In this document: piece after piece, positions 49,641-58,498 of the stretch
How positions within the stretch are numbered: the first letter of the stretch is position 1
Layout of the letters: every line of letters starts with the position of its first letter
Source of the DNA: SVTX01 sp045659745
GTDB taxonomy: Bacteria > Bacillota > Clostridia > Oscillospirales > CAG-272
Length of the DNA: 64,000 bases
Direction of reading: 5' to 3'
NCBI GenBank assembly: GCA_045659745.1
Contig: JAZRCL010000073.1
Coordinates: forward strand, 10,374-74,373
The notes under the pieces: model-generated
The model's input: the letters and a program-made list of their open reading frames with translations, nothing else
What the model was told of the DNA's origin: nothing
Database searches by the model: none
Position numbers and translations under genes: made by a program

Positions 49641-50414
49641 ATGTCCGAAAGAAAAGATACGCCGCACAAGATAGCAAACGTTTTGCGCGCTATCACAGGA
49701 AAAGAATATCCGAGAAAATTCACCTCGGCTATAATTTTGGCGGCAGGCTCGTCCACCCGTATGGGCGGAGATTCCACAAAGCAGTTTCTGGAGCTTGAGG
49801 GAATGCCGATAGTTGCAAGAACGGTTATGGCGTTTGAAGCTGCCGAATGTATAAATGAAATAATTCTCGTTGCAAAGGCAGACGAGCTCTCTCTATATGC
49901 CGATTTTCCTGAAAAATATGGCATAACAAAGCCCTTCTCTGTTATAGAGGGCGGCGAGACCCGTCAGGAGTCTGCTAGATGTGGACAGGATGCTGTATCT
50001 AAAAAGTCAAAATACGTTTGTATTCACGATGCGGCGAGATGCCTTATTACTCCCGAGCTTATAGTTGACGTGTGCCGTGGCGCATATCTGTACGGCGCGG
50101 CAACGCTTGCTATAAAGGCGGTTGACACGGTAAAGATAAGCGACAAAAACAAATATATCGACTCTACTCCCGAGCGCAAATTCACTTATCAGGCTCAGAC
50201 TCCTCAGGTGTTCCCTGTTAATGCTTATCGCGCAGCGGCATACGTTGCCAAGGAGGAAGATTTTGAGGCTACCGACGACTGTATGCTGCTTGAGCATATA
50301 AGAATTCCTATAAAGCTTATTGAAGGCTCTCGCGAAAACATCAAGATAACCGAGCCTGTTGATATGATATTTGCAAAGGCTATTCTTCAGTCAAGAAAAG
50401 AGGAAACAAAATGA
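49641..50414 (+). CDS. ispD: 2-C-methyl-D-erythritol 4-phosphate cytidylyltransferase
   Basis: 257 residues, with about 27 extra residues before the core (SERKDTPHKIANVLRAI). CTP loop: AIILAAGSSTRMGGDSTKQF; metal and substrate blocks CIHDAARCLITPEL, ATLAIKAVDTVK, YQAQTPQVF and ATDDCMLLEH. It makes CDP-methylerythritol in the MEP pathway. It overlaps ispF by four bases, the common ispDF pair. SD GAGGAG. Confidence 0.94.
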   Translation: MSERKDTPHKIANVLRAITGKEYPRKFTSAIILAAGSSTRMGGDSTKQFLELEGMPIVARTVMAFEAAECINEIILVAKADELSLYADFPEKYGITKPFSVIEGGETRQESARCGQDAVSKKSKYVCIHDAARCLITPELIVDVCRGAYLYGAATLAIKAVDTVKISDKNKYIDSTPERKFTYQAQTPQVFPVNAYRAAAYVAKEEDFEATDDCMLLEHIRIPIKLIEGSRENIKITEPVDMIFAKAILQSRKEETK

Positions 50415-50884
50415 GAATAGGTCACGGATATGACGTTCACAGACTCGTCCCCGGCAGAAAATGTATAATCGGTGGTGTAGATATTCCGAATGATTTGGGG
50501 CTTCTCGGTCACTCTGATGCGGACGTTCTTACTCACGCGATAATGGATTCACTTCTCGGCGCGGCGGCTCTTGGAGACATTGGCAAGCTTTTTCCCGACA
50601 ACTCTCCTGAATACGAGGGTGCGGACAGTCTTGTGCTTGCTCGCAGAGTTGCAGACAAGCTACGCGAGTGTGGATACAAGATAGTAAATATTGATTCAAC
50701 GGTTATAGCGCAAGCGCCAAAGCTCTCCCCTCACATTGATATGATGAGGGAAAAGCTGGCAGATGCGCTTGGCACAGACAAGGAAAATATTAGCGTCAAG
50801 GCTACTACCGAGGAAAAGCTTGGCTTTACGGGACAAGGCCTCGGTATTGCCGCCCACGCAGTTTGTCTGATCCAAAAGCTGTAA
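50411..50884 (+). CDS. ispF: 2-C-methyl-D-erythritol 2,4-cyclodiphosphate synthase
   Basis: 157 residues. GHGYDVHRL gives the Asp/His zinc ligands; LLGHSDADVLTHAIMDSLLG and ALGDIGKLFPD (active-site loops), and KATTEEKLGFTGQGLGIAAHAV complete the site. It cyclises CDP-ME 2-phosphate. It overlaps ispD (ATGA). The following 165 bases carry no gene. Confidence 0.96.
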   Translation: MRIGHGYDVHRLVPGRKCIIGGVDIPNDLGLLGHSDADVLTHAIMDSLLGAAALGDIGKLFPDNSPEYEGADSLVLARRVADKLRECGYKIVNIDSTVIAQAPKLSPHIDMMREKLADALGTDKENISVKATTEEKLGFTGQGLGIAAHAVCLIQKL

Positions 50885-51049
50885 GATATGTTATCACCGT
50901 CTCCCAAGACTTATTTACCCTCACATTCTGTCTTTTGAACGTCTCGGACTTAGGCGGCGGCGTTGCCTTACAATACATTGTATGACGAATTTCTACTTTA
51001 TTCTACAAATTTCGATATCCCCCAACCCACATAAGAAAGGCGGTTTATT
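50885..51049 (+). other. 165-base gap between ispF and rpe
   Basis: No gene. It holds a small inverted repeat TACAAT-AC-ATTGTA (50969-50982) and a GC-rich GGCGGCGGCG tract (50954-50963). No promoter or terminator is convincing. The ribosome binding site for rpe (AAAGGCGG) is at its end. Confidence 0.5.
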
Positions 51050-51721
51050 ATGATCTACATAGCTCCCTCACTTCTTTCGGCGGATTTTTCTACTCTTAAT
51101 ACGGAAATTAAAAGAGTCAGAGACGCAGGAGCAAAATATCTTCATCTTGACGTAATGGACGGCGCGTTTGTGCCTAATATCACGTTTGGCCCTGACGTTA
51201 TAGCTTGTATTCGTAAGGGTACGGACATGTTTTTTGACGTGCATCTTATGATAAAGCGTCCCGAACGATACATAGACCGCTTTGTTAAGGCAGGCGCGGA
51301 CAGTATAACCATTCACTACGAGGCTTGTGAGAATCCTATGTCGGTCATAAATCTTATACGCTCGTATGAAATGAAGGTCGGCGTGGCTATCTCCCCCAAT
51401 ACTCCCGTTGAATATCTCTACCCTCTTGTTGAGTACATAGATATGGCGCTTATTATGACGGTTGAGCCCGGATTTGGCGGTCAGTCGCTTATACCCGAGA
51501 CGCTTGACAAGGTACACGCGCTCAAAAAGTATATCTCCGAGCGCGGAATTGACATTGATATCGAGGTGGATGGCGGCATAAAGCCTGAAAATATCGGACT
51601 TGTCACAAGCGCGGGCGCGAATATTATCGTCGCAGGCTCGGCGATATTCAAGTCCAAAAAGCCCAGAGCCACAATTCAGGCTATGAAGGAATCCGCGGCA
51701 GAAAACCCGTATAAGGGATAA
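51050..51721 (+). CDS. rpe: Ribulose-phosphate 3-epimerase
   Basis: 223 residues, TIM barrel. APSLLSADFSTL, YLHLDVMDGAFVPNITFGPD (metal His and catalytic Asp), FFDVHLMIKRPERY, MTVEPGFGGQ, DIEVDGGIKPEN and IIVAGSAIFK. It interconverts ribulose and xylulose 5-phosphates. SD AAAGGCGG. It is on the same strand as rpiB, 1.4 kb downstream. Confidence 0.96.
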   Translation: MIYIAPSLLSADFSTLNTEIKRVRDAGAKYLHLDVMDGAFVPNITFGPDVIACIRKGTDMFFDVHLMIKRPERYIDRFVKAGADSITIHYEACENPMSVINLIRSYEMKVGVAISPNTPVEYLYPLVEYIDMALIMTVEPGFGGQSLIPETLDKVHALKKYISERGIDIDIEVDGGIKPENIGLVTSAGANIIVAGSAIFKSKKPRATIQAMKESAAENPYKG

Positions 51722-51735
51722 TTCATCAAACATAA

Positions 51736-51765
51736 AAAAGGCTATTGCGATTGCAATAGCCTTTT
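51736..51765. terminator. Bidirectional terminator between rpe and alaS
   Basis: 13-bp stem AAAAGGCTATTGC/GCAATAGCCTTTT with a GATT loop, with A/T flanks on both sides, between stops at 51721 (+) and 51774 (-). Confidence 0.9.
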
Positions 51766-51773
51766 AGTTTTAA

Positions 51774-54401
51774 TTATTTAAGCATACCCTCAAGTGTTGC
51801 TTTTGCGCTTGCGAGAGCGTCGTTTATCTTGGAGTGATCTGCGCCTCCTGCCATAGCAGAGTCGGGGCGTCCGCCGCCCTTACCGCCTGTAACGGAAGCA
51901 ACTGCTCCTACGAGCTTACCTGCGTGCGCGCCTCTGGCAACTGCATCCTTACCTGCAACTGCGATAAAGTTGAGCCTGCCGTTTGCCTTGACTGCGATTA
52001 CTGCAACTGTGTCGGGACAGTCTGCCTTTATCTTGTCCGTGAGGCTTCTTGCCGCGTCTATCTCCATATCAAGAGAGGTAGCTACAAGCTTTACAGAACC
52101 AACAGATACTGCGCTTGCGAGCACGTCACCGAGCTTGGAGCCTGCGAGCTTGGAGTTGAGAGCCTCAATCTCCTTTTTCATAGCGGATATCTCGCTCTGA
52201 AGTGCGCTTGCCTTCTTTGCGATATCCGCAGGGTTCTGAACCTTGAGCTCGGATGCGGTCTCATGAATGAGTGCGTCCTTGTTTGCTATGAGATTAAGTA
52301 CGCCAAGTCCTGTAACTGCTTCTATACGGCGAACACCCGCCGCAACGCTGGATTCGGAGATTATCTTGAACAGACCAATTTTGCCTGTATTATTACAGTG
52401 TGTACCGCCGCAAAGCTCTGTTGAGAAGTTGCCCATCTTGACCATACGGACTACTGCGCCGTACTTCTCTCCAAAGAGTGCCATAGCGCCGTTTGCTCTT
52501 GCGGTCTCAATATCAGTCTCAAGTGTAGTTATATCGTAAGCCGCGAGAATGTTTATATTAACGAGAGCCTCGACCTTTGCTATCTCTTCTTTGGTGAGGC
52601 CTGCAAAGTGAGTAAAGTCAAATCTGCATACCTGGTCGTCTACGTAAGAGCCTGCCTGCTCAACGTGGTTGCCGAGCACTGCGCGGAGAGCCGCCTGAAG
52701 CAAGTGAGCCGCAGAGTGATTGCGCGCTATTGCCATACGTCTTGCGTCCTCAATGTCGGCGGTGACTGTGTCACCAACCTTGAGTGTGCCGTTTGCAACT
52801 GTACAGAGGTGGATGTAAACTCCGTCAGTTTTCTTTGTATCATATACGTTTGCGATAAATCCGTCGCAGTAGATAGTACCTGTGTCTCCTATCTGTCCGC
52901 CGCCCTCACCGTAGAAGGGGGTGCGGTCAAGGATTATCGAGCAATCGCCATCGGAGATGGAGTCAACTATTCCCTCCTCGCCCATGATAGCGATAACCTT
53001 TGCCGTGCTGCGAAGCTCGGTATAACCCGTGAATTCGGTCTTTTCAAGATCGGAGAGAATAGACTTTGAGGACTCATCCCATCCGCCTATATTTGCTCTT
53101 GCCTCTCTTGCGCGGGTCTTCTGCTGCTTCATAAGCTCAAGGAACTTAGCCTCGTCGATCTTAAGATTGCTTTCAGCAGCGATTTCACGAGTGAGGTCTA
53201 TCGGGAATCCAAACGTATCGTAGAGCTTGAATACCTCATCGCCCGAGATAACGTCGGAATTGTTTGCGATAGCGCCGCGGATAAGGTCAGAAAGAATGGA
53301 AAGTCCTGCGTCAACGGTTGCGTCAAAGCGGTCCTCCTCCATAGAGATGACCTTGAGTATATAGTCGCGCTTTTCACTGAGCTCGGGATAAGCGTCACAG
53401 CTTTCGTTTATTGCTACGGTCACGGTATCAACAAGGAAAGGATGGTTTATTCCAAGCAGCTTTCCGTGACGGCAAGCGCGGCGGATAATACGGCGGAGAA
53501 CGTAGCCTCTTCCCTCGTTTGAAGGAATAACGCCGTCGCTTATCATAAACATTGCGCTTCTGGAGTGGTCGGTCACAACTCGGATAGAAATGTCGTTGTC
53601 TGCGTTGTCGCCGTATCTCTTGCCTGCTATCTCGCAGGTCTTGTCTATTACCTTGCGGATAGAGTCAACCTCGAACATGTTGTCAACTCCCTGCATTACG
53701 CAAGCAAGTCTTTCAAGTCCCATACCCGTATCGATATTCTTCTGAGCAAGCTCGGTGTAGTTGCCATGGCCGTCGTTGTGGAACTGCGAGAATACTTTAT
53801 TCCAAATTTCCATAAATCTGTCGCAGTCACAGCCGGGCTTGCAGTCGGGAGAGCCGCAACCGTACTTGAGTCCGCGGTCAAAGTATATCTCAGAGCAAGG
53901 ACCGCAAGGGCCGCTTCCGTGCTCCCAGAAGTTGTCTGCCTTACCGAGACGAACTACGTGCGCGGGGTCAACGCCTATTTTATTTACCCAAATTTCGTAT
54001 GCTTCCTCGTCGTTCTCGTAAATCGAAGGCCAAAGAAGGTCTGTGGGGATTTCAAGAGTTTCTGTGAGGAATTCCCAAGCCCACGGAATAGCCTCCTCCT
54101 TAAAGTAGTCGCCAAACGAGAAGTTTCCGAGCATCTCGAAGAACGTGCCGTGACGTGCGGTGTGCCCTACGCGTTCAAGGTCGGGGGTACGGATGCACTT
54201 CTGACACGTGGTCACGCGGTTGCGCGGAGGCTCAACCTCGCCTGTGAAGAACTTTTTCATAGGCGCCATTCCCGAGTTTATAAGAAGGAGCGATTTGTCG
54301 CCCTGAGGTACGAGAGGATATGAAGGGAGACGAAGATGTCCCTTGGATTCAAAGAATGAAAGATATTTCTCTCTGAGGTCGTTAAGTGATGTCCACTGCA
54401 T
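51774..54401 (-). CDS. alaS: Alanine--tRNA ligase
   Basis: 875 residues from the ATG at 54401 (AAAGGA nine bases upstream); 18 in-frame bases upstream only extend into that site. Class II motifs: SFFESKGHLRLPSYPLVPQ, NSGMAPMKKFFTG, TTCQKCIRTPDLERVGHTAR, HGTFFEMLGNFSFGDYF and GMGLERLACVMQG. The editing domain has ARNHSAAHLLQAALR (HxxxH) and STELCGGTHCNNTG (CxxxH). A C-Ala domain ends with GKGGGRPDSAMAGG. Its leader is only about 38 bases, too short for a T-box. Confidence 0.97.
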   Translation of the reverse strand: MQWTSLNDLREKYLSFFESKGHLRLPSYPLVPQGDKSLLLINSGMAPMKKFFTGEVEPPRNRVTTCQKCIRTPDLERVGHTARHGTFFEMLGNFSFGDYFKEEAIPWAWEFLTETLEIPTDLLWPSIYENDEEAYEIWVNKIGVDPAHVVRLGKADNFWEHGSGPCGPCSEIYFDRGLKYGCGSPDCKPGCDCDRFMEIWNKVFSQFHNDGHGNYTELAQKNIDTGMGLERLACVMQGVDNMFEVDSIRKVIDKTCEIAGKRYGDNADNDISIRVVTDHSRSAMFMISDGVIPSNEGRGYVLRRIIRRACRHGKLLGINHPFLVDTVTVAINESCDAYPELSEKRDYILKVISMEEDRFDATVDAGLSILSDLIRGAIANNSDVISGDEVFKLYDTFGFPIDLTREIAAESNLKIDEAKFLELMKQQKTRAREARANIGGWDESSKSILSDLEKTEFTGYTELRSTAKVIAIMGEEGIVDSISDGDCSIILDRTPFYGEGGGQIGDTGTIYCDGFIANVYDTKKTDGVYIHLCTVANGTLKVGDTVTADIEDARRMAIARNHSAAHLLQAALRAVLGNHVEQAGSYVDDQVCRFDFTHFAGLTKEEIAKVEALVNINILAAYDITTLETDIETARANGAMALFGEKYGAVVRMVKMGNFSTELCGGTHCNNTGKIGLFKIISESSVAAGVRRIEAVTGLGVLNLIANKDALIHETASELKVQNPADIAKKASALQSEISAMKKEIEALNSKLAGSKLGDVLASAVSVGSVKLVATSLDMEIDAARSLTDKIKADCPDTVAVIAVKANGRLNFIAVAGKDAVARGAHAGKLVGAVASVTGGKGGGRPDSAMAGGADHSKINDALASAKATLEGMLK

Positions 54402-54439
54402 GAATTTATGTCCTTTCAATATTTTGCATTAACCATATA

Positions 54440-54468
54440 ATTATATCACTTGAGCCTTGATAAGTCAA
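54440..54468 (-). promoter_or_regulatory. Promoter for alaS
   Basis: On the minus strand TTGACT (54468-54463), 17-base spacer, TATAAT (54445-54440), 38 bases before the start at 54401. Confidence 0.85.
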
Positions 54469-54499
54469 TAGACTAAATATATGTTTAACAAAGATATTC

Positions 54500-55723
54500 T
54501 TATTTTTTTGCTGCCATTTCCTTTTCTACGGCTGCTATACGCTCGCTCATAGGAGGATGACTGTATTCAAGCAACACATTGATGTGCGAGGGCGCAAGAT
54601 GCGCGAAATTATCCTTTGCCAATTTCTTGAACGCGCTTATCATTGCCTCGCCGTATCCCTCGGATACTGCCTGGCGGTCTGCCTCGTATTCGTGCTTGCG
54701 ACTTGATGCGTTGATTAAGAGATTTATAGCCGGCTGAAGCACGCCAAGGGCCACTCCCGTGAGGATATATGCAAAGCCGTAGTTTATACCGTCAAAGCCA
54801 AATTCAGTATATATTTCAGGAGAGCTTACAACAAGCCAAACTGTCGTTGCCAAAAGCAAAAGGTAGCCGACGTTCAAAAGCTGACGTTTGAGCACGTGCT
54901 TATGAATTCCATGGCCCAACTCGTGAGCGAATACCGCGCATATTTCGTCGGTAGTCATTGCTTCCAGCAGATTGTCGTAAAGAACGATTGTCTTGCTCTT
55001 TCCAAAGCCTGTGATGTATGCATTGAGCTTTGTGGTTCTGCGGGACGCATCCATTACCTCAATAGCTCTAACCTGATATCCGTGCTTTGTGAGAAGCTCC
55101 ATAAGCTTTTCCTTAAGCTCACCGTCCTCAAGAGGTGTGAATTTGTTGCCTATTCTGCTGAGGTATGGGAACAAAAATGTTGTGAGCAATGTAAAAGCAA
55201 GAAGTGCCGTGGCGAGAACTATTATTATAAAGTTTCCCGTCAGGTCATGAGCAACGTATATAAGACACGCAATTCCAAGAGAAAGGACGCCGCCCAACAG
55301 AATGGAGCGTATTCTGTCAAAAATAAATGTTTTCAGAGTTGAACGGTTAAAGCCGTATTTTTGCTCGATCACCATAGTCTTTATGTAGCTGATTACCGTC
55401 TCAAAAACTGCGCCGACTGCTACCTCAAGCAAAATGACTCCGAGCAGCTGATAAAATCCACTTGGAAAAAGCCCAGCAAAAGCAGCGTATGCGTTAAATG
55501 CTAACAGAGAAACAGTTAATACGCAGGATATAGATGACGAGATTATGTCAACCCTGGAATGCTCTGCGCTGTACGCCTTCCATTTTTCGTACGTTTCCGC
55601 ATCATATACGTCCGAAAGATTTTCGGGTGTGGGATTATTAGCCGAACGATACTTAACTACGTTAAGAATTATCGAATATGCCCCGCCCAAAAGTGCGCAA
55701 ATAAGAAAAATAATTTTAATCAT
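54500..55723 (-). CDS. M48 membrane zinc peptidase, CAAX prenyl protease-like
   Basis: 407 residues. Several N-terminal membrane helices (about 1-20, 58-85, 90-112, 135-175) precede the metalloprotease core VFAHELGHGIHKHVLKRQ (HExxH) and the third ligand in SSRKHEYEADRQAVSEG. It resembles Ste24/CAAX proteases more than HtpX. Substrates in bacteria are unknown; membrane protein turnover is a guess. It follows coaW by 19 bases on the same strand. SD GAGGTGAG. Confidence 0.9.
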   Translation of the reverse strand: MIKIIFLICALLGGAYSIILNVVKYRSANNPTPENLSDVYDAETYEKWKAYSAEHSRVDIISSSISCVLTVSLLAFNAYAAFAGLFPSGFYQLLGVILLEVAVGAVFETVISYIKTMVIEQKYGFNRSTLKTFIFDRIRSILLGGVLSLGIACLIYVAHDLTGNFIIIVLATALLAFTLLTTFLFPYLSRIGNKFTPLEDGELKEKLMELLTKHGYQVRAIEVMDASRRTTKLNAYITGFGKSKTIVLYDNLLEAMTTDEICAVFAHELGHGIHKHVLKRQLLNVGYLLLLATTVWLVVSSPEIYTEFGFDGINYGFAYILTGVALGVLQPAINLLINASSRKHEYEADRQAVSEGYGEAMISAFKKLAKDNFAHLAPSHINVLLEYSHPPMSERIAAVEKEMAAKK

Positions 55724-55742
55724 AATAACTCACCTCGTCAAA

Positions 55743-56600
55743 TTAGTTCTTTTCTACGTAAAGCGCTGCACCGATTACCGTGCCAAAGCTTGAATTTTCG
55801 GGGATAATAAAGTTTATGCCAAAGGAATCAAGATTTCCAAAAATATCTCTTACGGGAGCTATAGTAGTGAGATTGCCAATCAATACAACGTTTTCAAGTC
55901 CCAGTCCGCGAGCTGTGAACACCGCTATCATAGCGATGGTCTCCGCCACCATATTGGCAACTCCGAGCGCGATGTCTCCCGCTGTGGCCATATCTGAAAG
56001 CTTTCCAAAATTGGACGCCGTGAGATTTTCGTTGACACCCGTAAACTGTGCGTTTTTAGAAATATCCTTTACTCTGAGGTCGATATTATCAAGCGAGCCG
56101 CTCTGGCAAAGCTCCTCTATATGCTCAATAGTGCTCACGCCAGTCATTTTCTTAGTAAGACCGAGTAGCGTACCGCCGCCGACACCCGTGCCGCCGAGGT
56201 ATTTTATTTCGGTATTATTACCGTTTTTCTTTGCATGAATCAGAGCCGTACCCGTGCCCATACTAACGACGATTGCTTCGTCAAGTCCCGAAAGATAGAG
56301 GCCACCAATTCCTGCCGCATCAAACTCGGGCACTTTCTGGCTATTGAGTGAATATATGGGCTTTTGCATATGAGTTGCGCCCACGCCGGTGACCATCACC
56401 TTGTCTATATCCTCAAGGTCAAGATTGTTTTCAGTGGTGAATTTACCGAATGCGCCGTATATTGAAGTTATAGGATCGGTTGCACGCACAAAAAGCGGGG
56501 ATATCATTTCCCTTTTTCCGTTCTGGTTAATTTTGAAGCCTACTATTTTTGTAGCGCTTCCGCCAACGTCTATACCTATGATGTTCTGAATTTCTTTCAT
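55743..56600 (-). CDS. coaW: Type II pantothenate kinase
   Basis: 285 residues, ASKHA fold. Phosphate loop IIGIDVGGSATKIVGF, EFDAAGIGGLYLSG, VSMGTGTALIHAK and YLGGTGVGGGTLLGLTKKMTG are those of the staphylococcal-type PanK-II rather than CoaA or CoaX. It phosphorylates pantothenate, the first CoA step, and PanK-II is usually insensitive to CoA feedback. coaE is at 28.2 kb. It shares a divergent promoter region with rqcH. SD AGGATG. Confidence 0.9.
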   Translation of the reverse strand: MKEIQNIIGIDVGGSATKIVGFKINQNGKREMISPLFVRATDPITSIYGAFGKFTTENNLDLEDIDKVMVTGVGATHMQKPIYSLNSQKVPEFDAAGIGGLYLSGLDEAIVVSMGTGTALIHAKKNGNNTEIKYLGGTGVGGGTLLGLTKKMTGVSTIEHIEELCQSGSLDNIDLRVKDISKNAQFTGVNENLTASNFGKLSDMATAGDIALGVANMVAETIAMIAVFTARGLGLENVVLIGNLTTIAPVRDIFGNLDSFGINFIIPENSSFGTVIGAALYVEKN

Positions 56601-56644
56601 CTTCGTAGCATCCTTTTTAGAAAATTAAAACAAATGTTATAAAC

Positions 56645-56673
56645 ATTATAACACCATATTGAAAAAAAATCAA
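56645..56673 (-). promoter_or_regulatory. Promoter for coaW, facing the rqcH promoter
   Basis: On the minus strand TTGATT (56673-56668), 17-base spacer, TATAAT (56650-56645), 44 bases before the coaW start. Confidence 0.75.
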
Positions 56674-56687
56674 TAATGTGATATAAT
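56659..56687 (+). promoter_or_regulatory. Promoter for rqcH, overlapping the coaW promoter
   Basis: TTGAAA (56659-56664), 17-base spacer, TATAAT (56682-56687), 31 bases before the rqcH start. It overlaps the coaW promoter by 15 bases. Confidence 0.8.
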
Positions 56688-56718
56688 ATTAGTAAGAAAA
56701 TTTTTTGGAGATAAAATT

Positions 56719-58488
56719 ATGGCATTTGATGCAGGCATGCTTGCATGCGTTGTGAATGAAATAAATATAAATGCCCGAGGCGGAAAGATCGAAAAGATAT
56801 ATCAGCCTGAGAAGGAAGAGATTGTTTTTTCTATAAGAGCAAACGGTAAGAACTTACGTCTGCTTATAAATGCGTCCTCAAGCTGTCCGAGAATCAGCTT
56901 TACACAAACGCAGAAGGAAAATCCAATGCAGGCGCCAATGTTTTGCATGCTTCTCCGAAAGCATCTGTCGGGCGCCACCCTCTCGGACGTGTCGCAGGAG
57001 GGATTTGAGCGGGTTGCAAGACTTACCTTTGATACGCGTGACGAAATGGGCTTTGAATGTAAAAAATATATTTTTGCAGAGATTATGGGTAAATACAGCA
57101 ATCTGATATTTACGGATGAGAACTTCAAGGTCATTTATGTGTTAAAGACCGTGGATTTTACTACCAGCAGTCTCCGTCAGGTGCTTCCCGGCATGATATA
57201 CGAGCTGCCACCCGCACAGGACAAGCAAAATCCTCTTGAAGAAACCTATAAGGGCTTTTGTGTGCGGTTTGAAGAAACGTCTTGCGATAGGTTGGCGGAT
57301 AAGTTTATCACTTCCAATTATCTTGGAATCTCCGCGTCGAACTCGCGGGAGATATGCTATCGAGCAACAGGCAGAATTGATGCCCCGTTGTATGACTGCC
57401 CCGTCGAGCGACTTTGGATAGAGTTTTCAAAATTTGTTGAGGTTATTAAAAACAATTCTTATTCTCCGTGCGTTGTGTTTGACGGTTCGCTCTCATTGGA
57501 ATACTCCTTTGTGAATTTGACTCATTACGGAAGTGGTCTTGAACTCAAGGCAATTGAGTCTGCTTCCGAGGCGCTTGATACGTTTTTTGAGAGTCGTGAT
57601 AAGGAGCAGCGCATAAAGCAACGTGCATCGGATCTTCTTAAAATACTGACTAATTCCGAGTCCAGAATCTCCAAAAAGCTTGATTCTCAGCAAAAGGAGC
57701 TTGCGGATTGCGCTCTGGGTGAAAAATATAAGAAATACGGAGACCTTATAACCTCAAATCTTTATATGCTCACTAAAGGACAGACAACGGTCGAGCTTAT
57801 TGATTACGAGGCTTGGAACGAAGAGACGGGTGAATATGGCAAGATTGTTATAGACCTTGACGAGCGTCTCACTCCCGCGGCAAACGCGCAGAGATATTAC
57901 AAAAAATACAATAAGACCAAGACTGCAAGGGTCGAGCTTTCAAAGCAGATAGAGATAGGTCAGCGTGAGCTTGAATATATACATTCTGTATTTGATGCGC
58001 TCACTAAAGCGGAGACCGTGGCTGATTTGTCCGAGATACGCGACGAGCTTTACCGCTCGGGGTATGCGTCAAAGATGAAGGGCTATGCCGCTCCCAAAAA
58101 GCAACCAGCTCCCGTGGTAGCTCAATTTGAGACTACTAATGGCTACAGGGTGCTGTGCGGAAAGAATAACGTACAAAACGAATATATAACTCACAAGCTT
58201 GCGCAAAAGCACGACTATTGGTTCCACGCAAAGAATACCGCAGGCTCGCACGTGCTTCTTATCACCAACGGCGAGGAGCCTCCTTCTGAGGACTTCACCG
58301 ACGCGTGTATGATAGCGGCATATTATTCAAAGGCTCGCGGCGGAGAGCGCGTGGAGGTGGACTACCTCTTTGCCAGAGGTGTTAAAAAGGTTCCCTCCTC
58401 AAAGCCGGGATTTGTTGTGTACCACAACAATTGGAGCGCGTACGTCACCCCCAACGAGGACAGAATACGCGCTATGAGAATAAAATGA
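56719..58488 (+). CDS. rqcH: Ribosome-associated quality control protein RqcH (NFACT)
   Basis: 589 residues. NFACT-N block MAFDAGMLACVVNEININAR, then GKIEKIYQPEKEEIVFSIR and APMFCMLLRKHLSGATL. A coiled-coil middle (about 290-450) leads to the NFACT-R domain NEYITHKLAQKHDYWFHAKN with GSHVLL. RqcH binds split 60S-like subunits carrying a stalled peptide and adds Ala tails to mark it for degradation. Formerly called fibronectin-binding protein. SD GGAG. Confidence 0.94.
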   Translation: MAFDAGMLACVVNEININARGGKIEKIYQPEKEEIVFSIRANGKNLRLLINASSSCPRISFTQTQKENPMQAPMFCMLLRKHLSGATLSDVSQEGFERVARLTFDTRDEMGFECKKYIFAEIMGKYSNLIFTDENFKVIYVLKTVDFTTSSLRQVLPGMIYELPPAQDKQNPLEETYKGFCVRFEETSCDRLADKFITSNYLGISASNSREICYRATGRIDAPLYDCPVERLWIEFSKFVEVIKNNSYSPCVVFDGSLSLEYSFVNLTHYGSGLELKAIESASEALDTFFESRDKEQRIKQRASDLLKILTNSESRISKKLDSQQKELADCALGEKYKKYGDLITSNLYMLTKGQTTVELIDYEAWNEETGEYGKIVIDLDERLTPAANAQRYYKKYNKTKTARVELSKQIEIGQRELEYIHSVFDALTKAETVADLSEIRDELYRSGYASKMKGYAAPKKQPAPVVAQFETTNGYRVLCGKNNVQNEYITHKLAQKHDYWFHAKNTAGSHVLLITNGEEPPSEDFTDACMIAAYYSKARGGERVEVDYLFARGVKKVPSSKPGFVVYHNNWSAYVTPNEDRIRAMRIK

Positions 58489-58498
58489 GGTTGATTTG

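Noticed and set aside
54402..54440. T-box leader for alaS
   Set aside because: Only about 38 bases separate the promoter from the start, too little for a T-box, and no T-box core is seen.
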